DNA from: Marchantia polymorpha subsp. ruderalis | Taxonomy: Eukaryota; Streptophyta; Marchantiopsida; Marchantiales; Marchantiaceae | Direction: 5' to 3' | Length of the DNA stretch: 64,000 nt | Assembly (NCBI GenBank): GCA_037833965.1 | Contig: AP031352.1 | Location: 4,568,501 to 4,632,500, forward strand | Shown: positions 21,952-33,277 of the stretch, piece after piece | How the letters are laid out: every line of letters begins with the position of its first letter | How positions within the stretch are numbered: position 1 is the first letter of the stretch | Program-made: the position numbers and the translations under genes | The notes under the pieces: generated by a model | Databases searched by the model: none | Told to the model about the DNA's origin: nothing | Seen by the model: only the letters and a program-made list of their open reading frames with translations

Positions 21952-22746
21952 TAAATAAACTAGATTACACAAAAGTCTATTGCAATATGATGTTGAGTTA
22001 TACAATTTCAAAAATTTTGAAACAAGTAATAACAAACAAATATTTTGATGATATATAGATGAGTATTATTCAACACGCTCTCTTCTTATATTCAATTGAA
22101 ACATATTTTTCATTATTCTAAAATCCTCCCACCAGCTTCAGGAAAGAAACTTGGAATTTATTATTTGTAAAACTATATATTTTAGATTAAGATTCATAGA
22201 CCTGAATAGTACTGTTTAAAAATATTGCATTGAATTTAAATTTTAACTTATTGGTGAAAAGATGTTTAGTTCATATCAATATGCTGATTTATAAAATACT
22301 CAATTCAACAAATTGTGCAATGAGAAGCAAAATTGAGATAGATGTTATTGTTGTATATGAATCACGTCAGTTATTTTAATCAAAGTCTTAAGTGTATGAA
22401 TAATTACATTAGATTGAAAATTGCACTCTAGATCAGAGTACAACATCACTTCAAATCTACACCTATACCAAATCATAACCATGAGCAGAGTTCTAATCCC
22501 ACCCATAGCATTACTTTTGCCCATCCATGCTATTCAAATTATGCCAATTGTGTTATGTGTATTACTCAGTTACACCAATTCTTGGATGTATGAACACTCC
22601 CCTTAGCATTATTTGTGACCATCCATGGAAAGAATTATGTCATTCAAAACCTAAAATCATGAATGGATATGGGCATGGTCACCCAATGTTAGGCTTTGCT
22701 CTAGATGAAATTATAGCTAATTAAAAAATGTCTCATTATTCCTCAA
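21952..22746. other. AT-rich intergenic DNA
   Basis: No supportable gene. A few 60-residue frames (for example 22421-22606) look random. Confidence 0.6.
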
Positions 22747-23064
22747 TTTATGCTGATTATTTTTCACTCGGCAAGATTAAAACGGTTTTTAACAATTTTG
22801 GTGTTGCGCCAATAACTTTTGTCACTTTATGTTGATTATTTTTCACTCAACAATATTAAATCGATTTTTAACAATTTTGGTGTTGACCCAATAACTTTTG
22901 TCACTTTATGTTGATTATCTTTCACTCAGCAATATTAAATCAGTTTTTAACAATTTTGGTGTTACTCTAGTAACTTTTGTTACTTTATGTTGATTATCTT
23001 TTACTCAGCAATATTAAATCAGTTTTTAAACGATTTTGATGTTGTACCCAATAACTTTTGTTGC
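22747..23064. repeat. Tandem repeat, 79-bp unit, four copies
   Basis: Units start at 22747, 22826, 22905 and 22984 with TTTATGYTGATTATYTTT and end with CAATAACTTTTGTYAC. The copies differ from one another at several percent. The unit is not a multiple of three and carries stops, so it is non-coding. Confidence 0.9.
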
Positions 23065-23284
23065 GGATCGAGAACTTATGTTAAAAAACGTGTTGTTGCT
23101 ATGACCCTAGCATATCAAAAAAACATACATGCATAACAAAAGAGTAACTTTAGTCATAATGTATTGAATGTTTGAGTGTGTAAGTTTGATGATCATGAAA
23201 ATGACTAATACACTTGCTACTATGGGCTAGAATTTCTTGGTAATTCCCAAGATTTACATTAAAGATAGAGCAATATATATAATT

Positions 23285-23425
23285 TTTGCACGGTGAGTGA
23301 TAATTAGCATAAAGTGAATTCACATGGCTTATGTTGAAGAAAAGTACTTCTCTTTTGTAAAGTGAGTAATAATTAACATAAGGTGAGGATAACAAACAAG
23401 GCATAATTGACATAAACTAAGAATA
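23285..23425. repeat. Inverted partial copies of the 79-bp unit
   Basis: GTGAGTGATAATTAGCATAA (about 23291-23310), GTGAGTAATAATTAACATAA (about 23361-23380) and a third weaker block near 23405 are reverse complements of the first 22 bases of the 79-bp unit. With 22747-23064 they form an inverted arrangement of subrepeats, as at the two ends of some DNA transposons. Confidence 0.5.
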
Positions 23426-23926
23426 AGAAGCCGCTATAAAAAAATGCATCATTATTATGCAAGTGAAGCGTTACATTCACACTCAAGTGTACAATCCGTG
23501 TTTAAAATCCACATTCCATGTGCGAGATAGTCATGCATCAAACTAACATCAATTGCATTGATGATATATTATATCCGGACATTGGAAAACCAAAGTTTAG
23601 TATCTTTGACTTCCTTAAGCTAAAAACTTTTATTTCAATCATTCTTTTTTAACGTTCTTGAATCTTGATGACATAAGTTTAGAAGAAGTTGACCAAAATC
23701 TTATTGAAATCAATGTTGTTGATGCTATTGGCAACAACCATGCTGACAATGTTAGCATTGTCAAATCAATTTTAGAACAACATCATCTCTTGCACAGTAA
23801 GAGTATTTCAAATGATTATGATGTCGGTGAAAATCTTTCTTTGATGATCATCGAGCAGACAATCAGATGATTACTTATTTGATTTTGACAAAAATATGAA
23901 AAAATCACACCATAAATGATTTTGTA

Positions 23927-24160
23927 TTTGATTTTAAACCCGTGTTTAAATTCTAAAACTTTTTTAATTCTTATTTGATTCTAAATCCACAAGCTTTGAA
24001 CTTCTAATCAAATTCTAAATTTTGTTTGCCTCCCATTAAATACTAAATCCACAAGCTTTGAACCCGTGTTTGAATTCTAATTTCTATTTTGAATCCCATT
24101 AGATTCTAAATCCACAAGCTCTAAACACGTGTTCAAATTCTAGATTTTGTTCTGAATCCC
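23927..24160. repeat. Tandem repeat, about 63-bp unit, three and a half copies
   Basis: Full units begin at about 23973, 24035 and 24098, each with ATTAGATTCTAAATCCACAA-like starts and CCC ends; a partial copy precedes them. Sequence divergence between units is moderate. Confidence 0.85.
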
Positions 24161-24839
24161 ATCCATCATAATGTTTAATCAAGCTACAATCTTTTATCCT
24201 GTTAAACTATTTTCCTTCCTTTGTAAAATTTTCCAATTAGGATTTTCTACTATCAACATCTTCTTTTCCGTTCCTTGGTTTTAAACACTTTGCGTTACCT
24301 TGATTCATTTGTTCCTTCTTCTTGCATATTACAATGGCTCCAATTCTATTGATTTCAGATTCACATTTTCTTTGCCTTATATCACAACTTGCACTTTCTT
24401 TTCTCTTGCCAATTCTTACCATCTTCTTAATTCAATTTTATTCTATTACTCATGTCACTCAAAGTCCAATACCTTCCATTGCACTTGAGTTTGGCAAAAA
24501 AATTCTTCATTGTATAATACTCGCTTTCCTTACACAATGTCGTGAAGATTTTTGTTTTAGATGATGTTAAAAATTTATCATGAACAGTTTTCAATCATTG
24601 ACAATTTATTTCATCATCGATAGTGTTGTCTGCTTGTTCATACATTGGCCAACTAAAACAATCAAACAAACTAGCAAGCATTAATTCTACACTATCTAAT
24701 AATTAATCTTCTCTTGCCAACCGCTCCAATACATACTCACCAATATCATCACCAAATTGCAAAACTATAATTACGTAAAACAATGAAATCTAATTTTTTA
24801 CGTTTTATGATATTAATAATACATGTGAGTTTCATATTC

Positions 24840-25805
24840 TACTCACAACAATCTTCTTTTGGTCCAATCTACAACTCTTCACAGAACAAGCTTGCCGCAT
24901 AACAAGATTACCTTGATGAAAATCTTGCAAACAACTTCATTCAACATTCTAAGTCACTTGCTAGAGATCCTATACTATTTTTCAAGAAAAAAAAATTCTA
25001 TTTTTGGATGTGCGTGTACTATCGTGGATTAAAAAAGATCACAATCAAAATCAAAATTCATTGTTTCTTATTTTAGAGCTTTTTGGCTAACTCAATCAAG
25101 CAAAAATTCACATCAAGATTGATCTTTGTTGAACGTACAACCTAGTACATATTGAGGAGTATGACAAATTAGAGATGGCGTTGCAAATTAGTTATGAACA
25201 CTTTGAATACAATATCATCTTTTGTATTCCTACCAATTCACATGCCGTCTTTCAGCATTTGATGAACAACATTTCTAAACAATTTCTAGACAATTTTGTT
25301 GTCTGTTATCTTCATAGTATGTTGATTTTTTCCAAGAATGAAGCAATATTAGACATCAGACATGTAAAACTAGTGTATAGTAGTATTGTGTTGCAATTTT
25401 GATACTTACAAACTAAACTACAAACTTGACCATCTTCTTGGATCTTTTTGTGTAAGTAGCCAAGTCAATAAGATAACAGATAGATTCAACCTATCATCAT
25501 CTATGAAAATGCATCCATTGTTTCATGTTTACTTGCTTGAATCGTATAAAAAATCGAATATCCCAAGACGGTTGTCAGCACCTCCGCCATCAATCAAGAT
25601 TAACAAAGAAAAAGAATTTGAAGTTTCTAACATCATCAAGTCCAACATAAATCAAAAAAATTAAGAATATCTTGTAGATTGGATGTGTTATGAAATAAGC
25701 AATCAAAATTGGAAATTTGTTGCTAATCTTGCTAAAGTGTCCAAAATAATTGATACATTTTATCATAAATATTTGACAAAACCAATTGCCAAAGATCTTT
25801 AATCT
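24840..25805 (+). pseudogene. Decayed chromodomain-type Gypsy (chromovirus) relic
   Basis: From about 24850 the plus strand reads a Gypsy RT lead-in: a Tyr-Leu-Asp-Glu-Asn block, SLARDPILFFKKKK, then MCVYYRGL. It goes on to RT blocks IDLCGTYNLVHIEEYDKLEM, EHFEYNIIFCIP and FVVCYLHSMLIFSKNE, where the catalytic Tyr-x-Asp-Asp box is lost (YLHS). Directly after, the reading jumps to the integrase carboxy end (HPLFHVYLLESYKKSN) and a chromodomain-like tail (YLVDWMCYEISNQNWKFVAN). RNase H and the integrase core are therefore deleted. In-frame stops (24898, 25662) and the missing middle show an ancient dead copy. This lineage differs from the element at 2288, which shows no chromodomain. Confidence 0.8.
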
Positions 25806-28339
25806 CACACGTTTGGATATAAGCATTAAAGTGTGTAATCATGTAAAAATCACATGGACTTCTCATAAAAATTTTATCTTTTTTGTATTATTGATAAGAT
25901 AATACAAAGGTAAATAAAAAAATTTGTGGAAACTCATTGCTTGAAAGGGTATGATATTACCAAGGTTGCAAACAATGTTGGTGAGGTTTGATTGCTTTTA
26001 AAGTTTACAACCGTTTGATTAATTTCAAATTGGAAGGCAATTCAGAATTTTCCAAACTTAAAAAACGTCAAGAAGAATGAGGAAAGTTAAGATGAATTTT
26101 GGTTTTTTCCAAGATGAAAGACGTTTTGATTTATCCTCAAACTAGTGGGCACAGGAGGATTTTACTAAAATAAGATGAGTTTTGATATTACCTCAAATTG
26201 AGAGATGGTTAGGACTTTCATGAACTTAGCAGCGGATTGAATATTCCCAAACTGAGAGATGGTTTAACCTTTTCCAACTTAATGGCATTGTCATTTTGCA
26301 ACTTCAGAATTTTCTTAACATTAGAAATAAAAAAGTCTTGGTACATTGTTACTCACCCTCCTCAACATCAGTTGTACTTGAGCATCAAATATCAATACTA
26401 CTAGTAGTAATACTAGTTACAACTGTTTGAGTATTGTGTGAGTTGTCGTACTCAATAATATCAAATTATGAATTGTTGTATTTTCCACTCTATATTCCTT
26501 GTCATTCTTATTGTTTATGATTTTTTCTAAAAAAATTGTGAATTAATCCAATTGAAATGAAAATTTTTCATTATTTTATTAAAACATTATTTTTTATTTT
26601 CAAATAAATAAGATCAAAAAATTTGATTGCAATTGAAATAATTTTTTTTATGAACATTTTGTGAAATTTAATTAGTGAATGAAACATGTATTAAAATAAT
26701 CGAGATCTATACTTATGTAGCAACCTTAATAAATTCAAGCAAGTTATAACTCATTTACGACAGAATTGAAATCTCAGGACCAATTATATATACGAACAAA
26801 CAGTGAGAAGGTGAGGTTCAGTAATTATGACCTTGCAAAAAATTTCCAACTTTTCAAATTACATTTTTTTGATTATGACTACAAATATATTACTATTCAA
26901 AATTAATTTAAATTTTATCTTCAATTATTGAAAATTTTAAATGTTAAAGATTAAAAAAAAACATGAAAAAATAGTAATAAAAATCATCAATAGATGATTT
27001 ATAATATGATATATTTATTTATCTAATGATGAAAAATAATAGTTTAGAATAAATGTTTTAGATTATATATTTTTAACAATTTTTTTATAAAGTTTCAAAA
27101 TATGAAGCAGTTATAATATTCTATATATTATAAACATCAAATTCTTTTATTCATGTAACTCCATCTAAAATATCCAACAAATTTCACTATATGTTAAATA
27201 ATAATTTATTTAAAATTAAATCTTACTCTTACAGTACTTTATTTGTATGCTATCTCGTATAATAGATAAGTTTGTTTGAAGTCCAGATTCTTCTGATTTT
27301 TATTTTAGTCTTTTGAATCTAACAATTCAACCCAAAAAAATGAGTATAAAATTTTGAAATTTTAAATTTTTAAAATTTTTCTTAACCACTTCTATACTAA
27401 AAATATTGAATTTTTTCAAGTTTGAAAAGAGAAATTTTCTTAAAAAATATAACAAGATTAAGCACCCATAAGAAATAAACTAAAATATTTTTTTTAAATA
27501 AAAAATTTTCTCCACATTTTTAATCTATTTTTTCATCCAAGTTCTTTAATTTTTATCATGTTGTGAATTTGAGTAATCATGAGTAACATATATTATGTTA
27601 TATAGAAAAATTAAAAAAATTTGGAACCATTTAAAAAATATAGATTGAAATTATCAAAGCAATTAATAACTCATTGAAAAATGATTTTTGTATACTTTAC
27701 TATAAGAATAATTCAGAAAAAGAATGATATAAAACATGTAAATAGTTTAAGAACTGAATTGTTTTTTTCATCATCTATTTTTTCTTAAGATTTAGATGAC
27801 CAATAACATTATCACGAAAGTCATCAATTTGATCTCATTTTTTTTATTACTTCTTTCAATCTTATATTTTTCAGGTTTAAATATATTTATATATATAGAA
27901 TATTGAACAATTTTTTTGACAAAAATTATTGCTAAAGCATTTACAACAACAAACTCGTAAGGTACAGTGTCCAAACACATGGCACTCCCTGAAGATAGAT
28001 TGCATTGGTGTAATATAGTTAGAATTATCATGCATCCCATATATAACTTGCAGTAGGAGGCCATCGACTTTGGCCGGCAGACAATCTGCCATGATGATCA
28101 ACATATGGAAGTTTCTGCATGAGTTTTACGCAGAAACGTAAAGTGAATAATTACCACGGACAAGTTAGATTCCAAAGGTTTCCGGCTTTTTATTCAATTT
28201 ATTGGTTCACAATGTCAGTCTTAGCTGACTCAAGACGTGATGTATCAAAGGAAGTTCCCTCGACACAAAGTTCACTGACAATTATTCAAATGAAGATGAG
28301 GCATCGGAGCACTGGAGACTGCGATGGAAAAACCGATAT
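25806..28339. other. Very AT-rich intergenic DNA
   Basis: A/T runs throughout and no supportable frame. The first 300 bases may be the tail of the chromovirus relic, but no LTR could be delimited. Confidence 0.6.
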
Positions 28340-28873
28340 CTACGCATTTGGATCCATTTTGAACTTCTTGCAATTGTCCTCCACGAAGCCGCCCTGCTTG
28401 CCATTCTCTCCGCCGGTGTTGCATTCGTCTGTGGGTCGTCGCAGCAGCCTGTTACATTCATTCGGGCTCACTGAGATCGAGCATCGAGCCTCTGCAGAGA
28501 TGTCGATGTGGCCGGTCTCCGGATACGGGAATCTGAATTCCCTCTCAACCTTCTGGCCATCGGATAGATTAATGGTATTGGTGCAGAATGAGTTGATCGC
28601 ACTGATGATCTGTGTTTGCCCCAGGTTGAATGAGAAAGATTGGATTTCCATGCAGGAATCTCAGATCAATGAACGCATTATAGGAATACAGTAGAAATTC
28701 TAAGACTCGAAATGTGACGAAATATTAGAATGAATTAGGATTCTCACCTTGGCACGATCGAACTTTCTGCCGGAGTTGTAGCAAGTAACCGTCTCGGCAC
28801 ATTGGGCAAGCGGGATCCAGGAGGCTGCCACCACAGTGGCCAGCAAAATTGCGAAGAGAACCAAACGGGCCAT
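28340..28873 (-). CDS. Small secreted six-cysteine protein, possibly Y3-type glycan-binding
   Basis: Two exons on the minus strand, 28748-28873 and 28340-28609, join across a 138-base GT-AG intron (donor AAG/GTGAG, acceptor CACAG) in phase 0 and give 131 residues. Residues 1-25 are a signal peptide (MARLVLFAILLATVVAASW then an Ala-Gln-Cys cleavage box), so the product should be secreted. The mature part has six Cys (31, 51, 85, 94, 105, 122), with the motifs VTCYNSG, AINSFC, ARCSISV, ECNRLL and GGF. Length, Cys pattern, the CYNSG start and the CNTGG...GGF end recall the Y3-type glycan-binding proteins of mushrooms, but this is from memory and unverified. If right, transfer from fungi would be one explanation. 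A TATA box lies 90 bases upstream. The long plus-strand frame over the same bases is a shadow. Confidence 0.75.
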
Positions 28874-28960
28874 GATACCACAGGGCCTGAGAGTATATGG
28901 ATAGATGAGCTGCGAGATGCGCTGAGAGCTGTGAATGTGATTTATAGACGCCGCCTTGAG

Positions 28961-28969
28961 TTTATATAA
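28961..28969 (-). promoter_or_regulatory. TATA box of the secreted-protein gene
   Basis: Minus strand CTTATATAAACTC, about 90 bases before the ATG at 28873. This leaves a leader of roughly 60 bases if transcription starts 30 bases downstream. Confidence 0.65.
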
Positions 28970-29008
28970 GATTTGGACTATCACTCAATATGGACCTGGC
29001 TCTTGTGG

Positions 29009-29034
29009 CGTCGATTCTTGCCAAAGAATCGACG
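29009..29034. promoter_or_regulatory. Perfect 11-bp palindrome upstream of the secreted-protein gene
   Basis: CGTCGATTCTT-GCCA-AAGAATCGACG, 40 bases beyond the TATA box. A second, shorter one (ATCAGC...GCTGAT) follows at 29039-29056 and a 12-bp one at 29179-29206. They are candidate operator-like sites; the function is inferred only from position. Confidence 0.45.
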
Positions 29035-29178
29035 AGGGATCAGCCGTCCAGCTGATTCGATAATGGATAGGCATGAGACTAGTCACTGTTGAATCAGAAC
29101 TTCAATTGATTCAAGAAAGGAGTACGTTCTGATATTTCAATACAGTTCGCAACGTGTTAAGAGCGTTCCTTCATTTCT

Positions 29179-29206
29179 AGCTTTCTGTACAGAAGTACAG
29201 AAAGCT
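29179..29206. repeat. Perfect 12-bp palindrome
   Basis: AGCTTTCTGTAC-AGAA-GTACAGAAAGCT, loop of four. It lies in otherwise featureless AT-rich sequence 210 bases beyond the TATA box of the secreted-protein gene. Confidence 0.7.
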
Positions 29207-30029
29207 ATTAATCTTCAAGTTTTACAAAGAAAAGAAAAGAAAAAATATGCTGGAATACTCTCTGGATACAATCACACACAAATGCAGGTTTTATTAACGT
29301 GATGCTAAATATTTACTGAAATGTTCACTGCTTACGTGTCCCACAGAGGTCCGGTTTTTGTTTGGACTTCAAGTTTCAATGATTGGAGGCATGTAGGAAG
29401 TAATAATACAAATCTAAATAGCTCAACGTATGTCGCTCACATCTCAACGGGTTGAAAACTCACATTAGAATATTTGTAAAGATATTATATGAATCAAAAC
29501 ATTTGTGTTAGAAGTGGCAGCAGCTAGTCCACTATCTTTCGTACGTTATATTCGGGGCGTTTGTGAAATTGTGGTCGGGTGGGGTAAGGGTGAGTATCAA
29601 TCTAACGCATTACAGAGTGAAGATCTTGTTATTGGTGGAGAAAATGATTAAAACTGCTTCCCAGCTCCGCCCGTTTGTGTACCTCGATTGCGTCAGAGAC
29701 GCAATCAACGCATACGAAGGTCTTTTGAGGCTCTTGCATATATCTCTGCATCAAGGAGCAAGGATTTGTCCGATTTCTGATATAAGTAAGACCCCAAGGG
29801 TGAGGCCGTTCTTGTTAGTACACATGTGGTCCCCCACTGAATCAAAAGTTGCAGACGGTGCTGGTTCATATATTTGTTGAGCTTAATAAAAAAACATTCG
29901 CAAATATTTAAAGGATGTAATCCTCAAGAAGAGTATGGGTGCGTGGAGTCAATCCATATAACGCATCATATTGCCGGACAAGAAAGATTAGTTATAGAAA
30001 GTGAAGAGTGAATGTGACATTGTACAAGT
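29207..30029. other. Intergenic, no gene recognised
   Basis: One frame of 105 residues (29563-29880) shows no domain or codon pattern I recognise. Confidence 0.5.
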
Positions 30030-30552
30030 CAGGGTGGATAAAACCAATAAATCTTGGTAAAATCAATCGGGTTGCTGGTTTAATATAATAACACTCAATA
30101 TTTGGTGAGTTTAATTATTGACAGGGTTACTTTTCTACAATGACTTCATCAAGTGGAAGTCTCTAATAGAAACTTACACTTGTTGAAGACCCACCTCATT
30201 AAAACCAAATTAACCCGAATTAACCTAAAACCCCACTTGATTTAACCATGCCATGCTAGCCTTGGTACAAGTATATTCCTCAAGGTTGCCACGATTTTAC
30301 TGAGTTTTAGTGTTTAATTCTATGTTTCCGAGGCCACATAAGTGGGGTTTAATTCGATTTTAATGACATGGTTCCTATGAAAAGTGCAACTCTTTATTAG
30401 AGACTTTTACATGTCATTTTCGCTTGATAAAATTATTTCAGAGACATCCACATGTCAGTACTTAAACCCATCAAATAGTGGGTGTTTAATAACCCAATTA
30501 ATTAATTAACCCGATTGATATTGCCAAGATTTTTTGGTTTTATTCGCCCCTA
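30030..30552. mobile_element. Foldback / hAT-like non-autonomous element
   Basis: The two halves are inverted copies of each other over about 240 bases. The ends read CAGGGTGGATAAAACCAA (left) and, on the other strand, TAGGGGCGAATAAAACCA (right). Inner blocks (AATCTTGG, TCAATCGGGTT, AAGTCTCTAATA, AACCCCACTT) recur in mirror order. C/TAGGG ends are typical of hAT elements such as Ac. An eight-base target duplication is not preserved (GTACAAGT against ATATTCCT), so the superfamily is tentative. No coding capacity. Confidence 0.7.
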
Positions 30553-32296
30553 ATATTCCTATGAACATCTAGAAACATAAAAGAACTTTGTCGAGGAGAG
30601 AGAAGAGCAGAGGGCAAATCACCTCACGAAAAGATTTGCAGAAAAAAATTGGATGAAGTAAAATGCATGTAGGCATGGAAGGAGTGGATATAGCAACAAT
30701 TTTAAGGCGTCAAATGGAGTTTTCATCAGCCAAACAAGAGCGGCCATACATATTAGAATCAATAGCGAGGAGAGATGTGATGAATCTGAGTCAAAGCGAT
30801 TAAAGAGACTTTGAGAATTATCGTACACTCAAATGAATCTATAATAAAGCAGAATGAAATGTACAAAGTCATTTTTAAAAGCGATGAAAATACAGACATT
30901 GGATTATTATGCTGAATCTCTTGAGAATATTATTTGCACACTACGTCTGATAATTTGCTCCAATAAACAAAACAAAAAATATTGCATTCATAATCAGGAG
31001 CTGGATTTGTTGTTGGGCACGAACATGCGAGCTTGTCAATGTGCTCTGAGTAAAGTTGTACTTGGATGTTTTATGGCATCGATAATGTTAACAAGAAATG
31101 TCTGATTTAGATTTAGACTAAACATTCATTTTATCTCGTGGAAGTTTAATTGTATTCACTGTCCAAGAAGATTTTTGGAATGTTCTTAGTAGCTATACTC
31201 ATGCATTGTTGTGTTGTCCTACAATAACCAAAATGATCTGTCTTTGCTGAGATTTATGCATGTTGTTGAATGTGATAATACAGCATAGCTACAATGTACT
31301 TTGATTTTTCTAATATTCACATGAGTGAGGAAATGGATAATTAATGTATAAATCGAATTGATTTACGAAAATTAACAATATGTGCAACTCTTAGACCCGT
31401 TTTGCAAAACAATTGTATGTACTCTTATACCAATTTTTCAAAAATTATATCAACAAATTTCAAAAATAAATCCATGATTTTCGTTGACTCCGATTGCTTT
31501 GATTGTTTTTATTTTCGGAAGTTTGCTAGCGCTACATAAAAACATTTATGGATGCTTTCTATAATTGAATTGAGAAATTTTTGAAAAATGTTTGAATGTT
31601 TATGAACATACATTTAAATGAATTGAAGTGAATAGTAAATTACAGGTTGATTTTAACTAATAATTGTGTTAATTGGCTGCTCATTAGTTTTCTTGATTGA
31701 GATGTCACTTATTAAGATATGTTTTTATATCGAATTATATTCATTTAAGCAATAAATATTTCCAAAAATTTTGTATGCAGTAAATCAAAATTACATAGGT
31801 AACACTTTTATTTGATACAATTTTTTATATCATATCAAAATCTTTATAATTAAAATTTCATAAATTTCATGTTTCAAAATAAACATTAAAAATGCGACAG
31901 AAATATATAAATTAATATTATTAAAAAAAATCTTATTAAATCAATGCTTTCTGAATATTAAATCTCTAATTAATATTATTAATATCTCAAAATTTAAAAG
32001 TAGATGCAAAGAAATAATAGTATTTTTTATTGAATTCAGCTAAATTATTTATATTTGAAATGTTGTTTAAGTTAAAAAATTGGAAAAAAATTTATTTTTA
32101 TTTTATTATTTTTAAACTTCAAATTACAAAAGAAATATCTTATAATATCTGGTGTGATTTCTAACTGAAAAATTCATCCTAGAAGTTTCTCTCCTCATCA
32201 TAAAAGAAAACCAAATCAATCTTGTATAACAATAATAGATGAATGATGAAAAGAATTCAAAAAGTCATATTTAATTCGAAATGTATCTGATGTAAC
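30553..32296. other. AT-rich intergenic DNA
   Basis: No supportable gene; long A/T runs after 31280. Confidence 0.6.
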
Positions 32297-32305
32297 GAGT
32301 TTATT

Positions 32306-33199
32306 GAGATATTTGTTTGATGAGACCCATCAAAAACATATTTGCTTGATGTGATTCATCAAATTTGGTTTTACCCGATGGGACCTCACAGAAGGTGTGA
32401 TGTAGATGAACTATAATGAATGTTCTAATATGAATTTTTTCTTGTATTTTTTCTTTTAAAAACATGTTCATATTTCAGAAATCCTGGAGCCGAGCATTCT
32501 ATGATGCTCACCGTACAAATTTGCTTTGGCACGCAACGATATAACTCCTCCTACACGCACCCAATGCAACGGGGCCTTGCGGTCTGCCGATCCAATCTGA
32601 GCTCCCCATCACACCCGTCCCGACATCGAATTATCTATCTATACTCCCTCACGGCCAAAACCTCATGCTCCTCCGGATAACCTGAGATTCCATATCCGCT
32701 GCCTGACAATCCCCTTCCGGCACCGTCGAGTCCGAGGTGCAAGAGACGATCAAGACTTCACTTCACACCCGCAGCAGAGAGCCCAGAAATGTCGCTGCTC
32801 ATGCCCACCACCGCCAACACAACCTTCGGCTTCACACAGGCTCCCACGCTCGAGCGAGCTCGTCTCATCACTTCTCGAGTCAGTCACCCTAGGAGGGGGA
32901 AGTGCGGTCTTTTAGAGCTTCATCCTCCTCGAGCGAGCTCGTTTCATCACTTCTCGAATCAGTCACCCTAGGAGGGGGAAGTGCGGTCTTTTAGAGCTTC
33001 ATCCTCCTCGCTCCTCTCTCCGAGCGCGAAAAGACCCTAAACCGCGGGCCATATTTCACACCGTCTCTTCATACTAGAAGAGTGTGACGTGTGGATCTAA
33101 TCAAGTTTCGATTAGATCAAATGGATCCCATCAAGCATATATATTTTTGATGGAATCCCATATATATTTTTGATGGAATCCCATCAAGCAAGTATCTCG
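32306..33199. mobile_element. Mutator-like non-autonomous element with GC-rich cargo
   Basis: The left end GAGATATTTGTTTGATGAGA and right end (other strand) GAGATACTTGCTTGATGGGA form an inverted repeat with subterminal copies (TTGATGGAATCCC twice at about 33150-33185). The nine-base GAGTTTATT is duplicated outside (32297-32305 and 33200-33208). Nine-base duplications are the mark of Mutator-like elements. The middle, about 32480-33060, is much GC-richer than the ends or surroundings, as in Pack-MULEs that carry gene fragments. It includes a 60-residue frame at 32789 and a 79-bp tandem duplication. A related element with the same ends is at 47952. Confidence 0.75.
32851..33008. repeat. 79-bp tandem duplication inside the Mutator-like element
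   Basis: Units 32851-32929 and 32930-33008 start CGAGCGAGCTCGT and differ at only two positions by eye, so the duplication is recent compared with the element's terminal repeats. Confidence 0.9.
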
Positions 33200-33255
33200 G
33201 AGTTTATTTCCTTCATGCTATTTACTTTTTCATCGAATAAAAACAATGAAATATC

Positions 33256-33277
33256 TAACTTACGCCTGCGTAAGTTA
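33256..33277. repeat. Perfect 10-bp palindrome
   Basis: TAACTTACGC-CT-GCGTAAGTTA, 50 bases outside the Mutator-like element. No known site is recognised. Confidence 0.6.

Noticed and set aside
22747..23064. CRISPR-like array
   Set aside because: The units abut without unique spacers and the DNA is eukaryotic; it is an ordinary tandem repeat.
28610..28651. Using the ATG at 28651 as an independent start of the six-cysteine protein
   Set aside because: Splicing to the CACAG acceptor at 28610 joins the signal-peptide exon in phase and yields the expected cysteine spacing. The ATG version lacks a secretion signal.
28119..28694. 191-residue plus-strand frame
   Set aside because: It lies antisense to the secreted-protein gene, whose two exons have signal peptide, ordered cysteines and matching splice sites. 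The plus frame has none of these and starts in AT-rich DNA.
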